Assembly (NCBI RefSeq): GCF_036408795.1
Contig: NZ_JAZGJP010000003.1
Location: 127,538-191,537, forward strand
Direction of reading: 5' to 3'
DNA: 64,000 nucleotides
Origin: Olsenella_L kribbiana
GTDB taxonomy: Bacteria; Actinomycetota; Coriobacteriia; Coriobacteriales; Atopobiaceae
Positions 59,343 through 64,000 of the stretch are shown here, piece by piece (positions within the stretch are counted from its first letter, which is position 1; every line of letters begins with the position of its first letter). The notes beneath the pieces are model-generated. The model worked only from the letters and a program-made list of their open reading frames with translations. It was not told the DNA's origin and did not search any database. Made by a program: the position numbers and the translations under genes.

Positions 59343-60311
59343 ATGCCTATCAATATCCCTGACGGCCTGCCCGCAAAGAAGATCCTGCACGACGAGCACA
59401 TCTTTGCCCTCGAAGAGGAAGTGGCCGCCTCCCAGCAGATCAGACCTCTCCATGTGGTGCTTCTGAACCTCATGCCGACAAAGATCGAGACGGAGACGCA
59501 GATCCTGCGCCTCATCTCGAAGTCCCCTCTGCAGGTGAGCCTTGACTTCATGCGCGTCTCGAGCCATGAGGCGCAGCATTCACGCGACCACCTCGTGAAG
59601 TTCTATGAGACGTTCGAAACACTCAAGGCCAACAACTACGATGGCCTGATCGTCACCGGCGCCCCCGTGGAGCAGATGCCCTTCGAGGATGTGGACTACT
59701 GGCAAGAGCTCACAGAGATCTTTGACTGGGCAGACGAGCACGTGCTCTCGACCATGCATCTCTGCTGGGGTGCGATGGCAAAGCTCTACTACAAGTACGG
59801 CGTCCACAAGATCGACCTGCCGGAGAAGCTCTTCGGTGTCTTCCCGCAGCGGCTCTGCGATGAGTACAACTTCCTGACGAACGGCTTCGACGAGCTCCAC
59901 TACATGCCGCACTCGAGGCATGCGATGCTCGACGAGGCAGAGCTCAGGCTCCATCCGGAGCTCCAGGTGCTCTCCGAAGGCATTACAAGCGGACCTGCGA
60001 TCATTGCCACGAGGGACTTCCATGAGATCTATCTCACGGGCCACTTCGAGTACGGCAGGGATACGCTGGCCAACGAATACTGGCGCGATGCGAATGCCGG
60101 AAAGCCGATCAAGCTGCCCGTGAACTACTTCCCAGGAGACGATCCGACCTACCAGCCACGCTTCACGTGGAGGGCACACGCCAATCTCCTCTACCGGAAC
60201 TGGCTCAACTGGGTCTACCAGATGACGCCCTACCGCTTCGAAGACATCCCCGCAACCATAAAGCAGCTCCATGCCCACGCCACCGGCAAGGTGGACAAGT
60301 TCGAGTGCTGA
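59343..60311 (+). CDS. metA: Homoserine O-acyltransferase (MetA family), predicted acetyl type
   Basis: A 322-residue MetA enzyme that activates homoserine for methionine synthesis. It has the catalytic Cys 141 in MHLCWGAMA, the family start NIPDGLPA, and GHFEYGRDTLA near the end. At the position that sets acyl choice, GAPVE (Glu 110), it has Glu. In the characterised Bacillus enzyme Glu here gives acetyl-CoA use, while Gly in E. coli gives succinyl-CoA. So despite the succinyl name it should make O-acetylhomoserine. It is followed by rlmI at 37 bases. Confidence 0.93.
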   Translation: MPINIPDGLPAKKILHDEHIFALEEEVAASQQIRPLHVVLLNLMPTKIETETQILRLISKSPLQVSLDFMRVSSHEAQHSRDHLVKFYETFETLKANNYDGLIVTGAPVEQMPFEDVDYWQELTEIFDWADEHVLSTMHLCWGAMAKLYYKYGVHKIDLPEKLFGVFPQRLCDEYNFLTNGFDELHYMPHSRHAMLDEAELRLHPELQVLSEGITSGPAIIATRDFHEIYLTGHFEYGRDTLANEYWRDANAGKPIKLPVNYFPGDDPTYQPRFTWRAHANLLYRNWLNWVYQMTPYRFEDIPATIKQLHAHATGKVDKFEC

Positions 60312-60348
60312 GAGACCAGATAGAGATCTATAAGGAGTCACCGCTTCC

Positions 60349-61635
60349 ATGAAACAGGCACGTCCGTATCCGAAGGCATACATCACGAAGAAGGCTGCAC
60401 GCATGCTCTCCCAGGGATACCTCTGGGTCTTCGAGGGAGAGATCGTGCGCATGGAGCCTGACCAGGACGGACATGCACCTGAGAACGGCGCAATTGTCGA
60501 TCTCTTCGAGGAGAACGGCACCTGGCAGGGAGCAGGCCTTCTTTCCCTGGAGTCCAAGATCCGTGTGCGCGTGCTCTCCCACAATGCGAATGACCGCTTC
60601 GACGAAGGCTTCTGGAGGCGGCGCATCCTCTGGGCCTGGGAGCACAGGAAAGCTGTCATGGGTCCGCGCACGCTTCCCGGAGCCGAGCCTGACACGAACT
60701 GCTGCCGCATCCTCTTCAGCGAAGCAGACGGCACACCGGGCCTCATTGTAGACCGCTACGAGGATGTGCTGGTAGCACAGGTAGGAACGTATGGCATGGA
60801 GATGAGGAAGGAGATGCTCTTCCCCCTGATCTTGGATGTGCTGCGTTCTGACGGCGTCTCTGTCCGCGGCATCTACGAGCGGGCCGACTCCCCTGCCAGA
60901 AGGCTCGAGGGCCTTGAGCTCCACAAGGGCTGGTGGCCAGAGCCGGGAAAGCCTCTCCCTGAGTCTGCCCGCGTCATGGCACAGGAGAACGGCCTTCTCT
61001 TCGACCTGGACATCGAGAACAGCCAGAAGACCGGCTTCTTCCTTGACCAGAAATACAACAGGCGCGCCGTGAGGGAGCTTGCACAGGGACGCCGTGTCCT
61101 TGACTGCTTCAGCCATGTAGGACCGTTCGGGCTCAACGCTGCTGCAGGAGGGGCCGAGTTTGTCCGCTGCGTCGATATCTCGGATACCGCCATCTCCCTT
61201 GCCCAGGAGAATGCGAAGCTCAACCATCTGGATGACCGCATGGACTTCACGTGCGCCGATGTCGTGGAGTATCTCCCTGAGCTTGTGAAGAGCAAGCAGC
61301 GTCTCAAGGAAGAGGGAGGTCCTTTCGACCTCATCATCCTCGATCCTCCTGCCTTCACGAAGAGCCGCTCTGCCGTGGCGCATGCAAAGAAGGGCTACCG
61401 CGAGATCAACGAGTGGGCCATGCGCCTGCTTCCCCGCGGAGGATACCTCGCGACGTGCTCATGCTCTCGGTTCATGACAACAAGATTGCTCGAGGAAGCC
61501 ATTGCCGAAGCAGCGCACAACGCGAATGTGCAGCTCAAGCAGATCGAGCTCAGGCAGCAGGCTCCGGACCATCCGATCCTCTGGGGCATGCCGGACACGC
61601 ACTATCTGGACTTCCTGACGTTCCAGATTGTCTAG
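60349..61635 (+). CDS. rlmI: 23S rRNA m5C1962-type methyltransferase (RlmI/YccW family)
   Basis: A 428-residue protein with an N-terminal PUA-like RNA-binding part, a linker and a class I methyltransferase (VLDCFSHVGPFGLNAAAGGA for SAM, then LIILDPPAFTKSRSA and CSCSRF). It methylates a cytosine of 23S rRNA. The ATG follows a GGAG ribosome site (AAGGAG). Its last 86 bases overlap antisense with the tail of tadA. Confidence 0.9.
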   Translation: MKQARPYPKAYITKKAARMLSQGYLWVFEGEIVRMEPDQDGHAPENGAIVDLFEENGTWQGAGLLSLESKIRVRVLSHNANDRFDEGFWRRRILWAWEHRKAVMGPRTLPGAEPDTNCCRILFSEADGTPGLIVDRYEDVLVAQVGTYGMEMRKEMLFPLILDVLRSDGVSVRGIYERADSPARRLEGLELHKGWWPEPGKPLPESARVMAQENGLLFDLDIENSQKTGFFLDQKYNRRAVRELAQGRRVLDCFSHVGPFGLNAAAGGAEFVRCVDISDTAISLAQENAKLNHLDDRMDFTCADVVEYLPELVKSKQRLKEEGGPFDLIILDPPAFTKSRSAVAHAKKGYREINEWAMRLLPRGGYLATCSCSRFMTTRLLEEAIAEAAHNANVQLKQIELRQQAPDHPILWGMPDTHYLDFLTFQIV

Positions 61636-62140
61636 AGCTGCGCTTCTCTGCCTTTCTGGCAGCACGCCTTGCCTGGAAGAACTCCTTCAATATCTCTGCT
61701 GACTCATCTGTCAGAACTCCTGATGTGACCTCGAACTCATGGTTCAGGCGCGCATCGTGGCTCACATCGTAGAGCGTCCCCAAGGCTCCGCCCTTGGGAT
61801 CGGGCGCCCCATAGACGCAGCGGTCAATCCTAGAGTTCACCATGAGGCCGGCACACATGAGGCAGGGCTCGAGCGTCACATAGACCGTGCAGCCCGAAAG
61901 CCGCCAACGTCCCAGCGCCTGTGCCGCCTCTGTCATCGCGCGGAACTCTGCATGGGCAGACGGGTCATGGTCAAGCTCGCGCCTGTTGTGGGCAGAGGAG
62001 ATGACTTTGCCGTCACAGACGACGACAGCCCCTATCGGGACCTCCCCCTCATCGGCAGCACGCCTGGCCTCCTGGAGCGCAAGACGCATGAAGCGCTCAT
62101 CCTCTTCGCGCTCTTCTGTCTCTTCGGAGCCTTCTTCCAT
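61550..62140 (-). CDS. tadA: tRNA-specific adenosine deaminase
   Basis: TadA converts A34 of tRNA-Arg to inosine. The zinc/catalytic motifs HAEFRAM and PCLMCAG are clear. The body ends near ARRAARKAEKR at about residue 170; the last 26 residues are a Ser/Pro/Gly/Cys tail read antisense to rlmI. The start at 62140 has GGGAGG 5 bases upstream; the longer frame adds 13 residues. Confidence 0.93.
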   Translation of the reverse strand: MEEGSEETEEREEDERFMRLALQEARRAADEGEVPIGAVVVCDGKVISSAHNRRELDHDPSAHAEFRAMTEAAQALGRWRLSGCTVYVTLEPCLMCAGLMVNSRIDRCVYGAPDPKGGALGTLYDVSHDARLNHEFEVTSGVLTDESAEILKEFFQARRAARKAEKRSSRQSGTSGSPDSACPACPRGSDGPEPAA

Positions 62141-62344
62141 GCATCCCTCCCATGCAGAGCCCGTATGGCATCTCTTCACATCTCAAGCATAGCAGGCACC
62201 CTCGGCCCAGACTCCCGGACCCATCGCCGAAACAAGGAGGTGCCGGGAAAGGCTGGCAGGGCCTTGCGTGCTACGCTCTTCCTCGAAGGGAAGCCACGAA
62301 CTTCTGCCTGCGCACCAACAGGCAGGATGGAAAAGGATATGCCC

Positions 62345-63274
62345 ATGATCAGAACTGTCTGCCTCAACCCCGCACTGGACAAGACCGCCCTCATTGCGGG
62401 CTTCCAGATCGACCACGTGAACCGCATCGTGAGCCTCAGGAGCGACGCCGGAGGCAAGGGCATCAATGTCTCGAAGGTCGTGGCAAAGCTCGGTGGCAAG
62501 ACCTGCGCCTATGCGCTTCTGGGCGGCACGGTCGGCACGCAGATAGAGTCCGACATCGTGGATATGGGCATCAGCTGCGTCTCTGTGGCAATCGAAGGCG
62601 ACACGAGGACGAACCTCAAGGTCATCGACACCCAGACCGGCACCCACACCGACATCAACGAGCCAGGCCCTGTCGTGGACTCCCAGGAGATGCTTGACCT
62701 CCTGCAGCGCCTGACCGCAGATATCGAAGAGGGGGATGTCGTCGTGCTCTCAGGCAGCCTCCCAAGAGGCGTGCCATCCGATACCTATGCCACCTGGATC
62801 CGTGCAAGCAAGCAGGCAGGAGCTTCGGTCTTCCTCGATACGGATGGCCGTGCCCTGACAGAGGGCATCGATGCGGCACCGACGCTCGTGAAGCCGAATC
62901 TCCAGGAGCTCTCCGACCTCGTCGGCCAGGAGCTCCATACGACAGAGGACATCATCAATGCTGCTCATGAGCTCCTTGCAGGCGGCATCAAGACCGTCGT
63001 GGTCTCCATGGGAGCGAAGGGCGCCCTCTTCTGCACGAAGGAGCACACGATCTCTGCAAGGGCCCCGCATGTGCCTGTCGGCTCTACCGTAGGAGCAGGC
63101 GACGCTTTCCTTGCTGCCATAGCGTTTGCCTGGGAGCGCGGATACAGGCTTTCCGATGCAGCGACCCTGGCCATTGCCACTGGCTCTGCCAATGTCATGC
63201 AGTCCGGCACCCAGGCGGCAGAGCGCTCTGTCGTGGAGTCGCTTCTCTCCAAGGTGGATCTGCACACGTTGTAA
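62345..63274 (+). CDS. 1-phosphofructokinase-type hexose kinase (PfkB family)
   Basis: A 309-residue PfkB sugar kinase. LNPALDKTALIAGF at the start, GGKGINVSKVVAKLGG, and VGSTVGAGDAFLAAIAF with the GAGD anion hole and catalytic Asp. It most resembles FruK/LacC, which phosphorylate fructose-1-phosphate or tagatose-6-phosphate. The start at 62345 has AAAAGG 8 bases upstream; ATGs at 62327 and 62339 are alternatives. No PTS genes are adjacent within the window. Confidence 0.85.
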   Translation: MIRTVCLNPALDKTALIAGFQIDHVNRIVSLRSDAGGKGINVSKVVAKLGGKTCAYALLGGTVGTQIESDIVDMGISCVSVAIEGDTRTNLKVIDTQTGTHTDINEPGPVVDSQEMLDLLQRLTADIEEGDVVVLSGSLPRGVPSDTYATWIRASKQAGASVFLDTDGRALTEGIDAAPTLVKPNLQELSDLVGQELHTTEDIINAAHELLAGGIKTVVVSMGAKGALFCTKEHTISARAPHVPVGSTVGAGDAFLAAIAFAWERGYRLSDAATLAIATGSANVMQSGTQAAERSVVESLLSKVDLHTL

Positions 63275-63297
63275 GACTGTCCGCGTCGACACGCACA

Positions 63298-63329
63298 GCA
63301 GGAACAGCCACCAGCCTGTTCCTGCTGCT
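63298..63329. terminator. Terminator after the PfkB gene
   Basis: GCAGGAACAG and CTGTTCCTGC are perfect 10-base arms followed by TGCTTTAT. The convergent DUF4143 gene ends immediately beyond. Confidence 0.85.
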
Positions 63330-63878
63330 TTATAGACGTGCGGGCAGCATATCTGCTGCAAACAGGGGAATGTTTACAAGCCATCCAAGGTCCTCATATC
63401 CCTTGAGGGAAAGTCTCTGGCTTCTCTTGATGCCATGCTCCTTCGCAAAGCGGGCGAGGCTTCGGCTATGCACGTTCTGGTCTGACTTCACTTCGAGCGG
63501 AATGATGTCTCCGTCGCACTCATAGAGGAAATCGACCTCTCCCTTCTGCTTGGAGCCATCCGCCGACCAGTACGTAGGCCTGCAGCGATTGGAAGCTACA
63601 AGCTGCTGGCAGACATACTGCTCTGCCAGCGCGCCTTTGCCCTGCGTGAAAAGCTCGTCCCCTTCTAGGATAGTGTCCGCCGAAAGATTGAGCGCAGCGC
63701 TCATCAGGCCGACATCGAGCATGAAGAGCTTGTATGAGCCTTCGTCCTCATAGGCTCTGAGCGGGAATTGCGGCTTCGTGATTCGATTGACTTTTGTAAC
63801 CAGACCGGCATCTTGAAGCCATCTGACCGCTCCCCAGTAGTAGCTCCCGCGGCCACCGTCTGTAACTCTGGAATACAT
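63330..63878 (-). pseudogene. 5'-truncated DUF4143-type ATPase remnant
   Basis: A 182-residue frame matching only the C-terminal DUF4143 part of the large AAA/DUF4143 ATPase family: YYWGAVRWLQDAGLV, the middle YKLFMLDVGLMSAAL, and YWSADGSKQKGEVDFLYE with IIPLEVKS at the nuclease-like end. The N-terminal AAA domain is absent. An in-frame stop lies 27 bases upstream, where another gene ends. The ATG lacks a close ribosome site, so it is probably a stump. Confidence 0.7.
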
Positions 63879-63905
63879 GAAAATGGCTGAGTACCTCCGG
63901 CATAG

Positions 63906-64000
63906 TTAGGCTCCCTGAACTGCAAACGGCTTAGGCAAGCTCGCAGGAAGCTTCGGCTGGACCGTGGCCGTGGCTGCGATGCCGGAGAGCGGGACATGCA
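63906..64000 (-). CDS. C-terminal end of an unrecognised gene (continues beyond the window)
   Basis: Thirty codons ending LPKPFAVQGA-stop, open to the window edge. Only the tail (PLSGIAATATVQPKLPASLP) is visible and I do not recognise it. It runs into the truncated DUF4143 stretch, 27 bases apart. Confidence 0.4.
   Translation of the reverse strand, partial: HVPLSGIAATATVQPKLPASLPKPFAVQGA

Noticed and set aside
1..64000. CRISPR array
   Set aside because: No series of equal repeats with equal spacers was seen anywhere.
1..64000. tRNA or rRNA genes
   Set aside because: No cloverleaf with a GGTTCGAATCC-type arm and no rRNA core sequences were found on reading both strands.

Overview
The window is one chromosomal segment with high G+C and dense, mostly leaderless gene packing. 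A gut-type anaerobic actinobacterium of the class Coriobacteriia (Olsenella/Atopobium-like) fits best. The reasons are the dnaK-grpE-dnaJ-hspR operon with a MerR-type HspR rather than HrcA/CIRCE, an oxygen-sensitive indolepyruvate:ferredoxin oxidoreductase, a subtype-B tannase-like esterase, zinc-ribbon/PASTA membrane proteins, and core genes of actinobacterial flavour. This placement is inference; no rRNA or tRNA gene is visible to confirm it.

Layout. 1-16.4 kb is housekeeping: the end of a tannase-like esterase, an RpiR regulator, sua5-prmC-prfA (translation), a zinc-ribbon membrane protein, a trigger-factor-C-domain-like protein, an untranslated stretch holding a broken duplicate of the rpmE 3' end and strong hairpins, rpmE, coaX, a degenerate BirA-like protein, a FolP-FolK fusion, a sirtuin, a patatin, exonuclease III and a PHP hydrolase. 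16-24 kb holds an aminotransferase, the tilS-hpt-ftsH operon, a beta-lactamase-fold hydrolase and an hsp20 gene with a heat-shock-type operator.

24.2-29.5 kb is an accessory block. It has an AAA ATPase whose Walker B glutamate is replaced, a frameshifted antitoxin-like remnant, and a tightly coupled four-gene operon: ribbon-helix-helix regulator, type I membrane surface protein, lipoprotein with a C-terminal LHH nuclease domain, and SUKH immunity protein. This operon is the best candidate in the window for an undescribed system. 29.5-39.3 kb returns to core functions: a zinc-ribbon/PASTA protein coupled to a 58-residue gene, then clpB and dnaK-grpE-dnaJ-hspR. dnaK, clpB and hsp20 share a near-identical inverted repeat that is probably the local HspR operator.

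39.9-54.7 kb is an AT-richer surface-polysaccharide island: remnants, a Wzx-type flippase, acyltransferase, capsule-type glycosyltransferase, Wzy-like polymerase, glycosyltransferases and a radical-SAM/SPASM protein. A LytR-CpsA-Psr gene interrupted by an amber codon and a higBA toxin-antitoxin pair follow. 54.9-64 kb is metabolic: an acyl-CoA ligase-iorA-iorB operon for aromatic 2-oxoacid breakdown, metA behind a structured leader, rlmI, tadA, a 1-phosphofructokinase-type kinase, a truncated DUF4143 gene and the end of an unrecognised gene.

Start codons were chosen from Shine-Dalgarno spacing, so many genes start inside the longest open frame and several use GTG or TTG.
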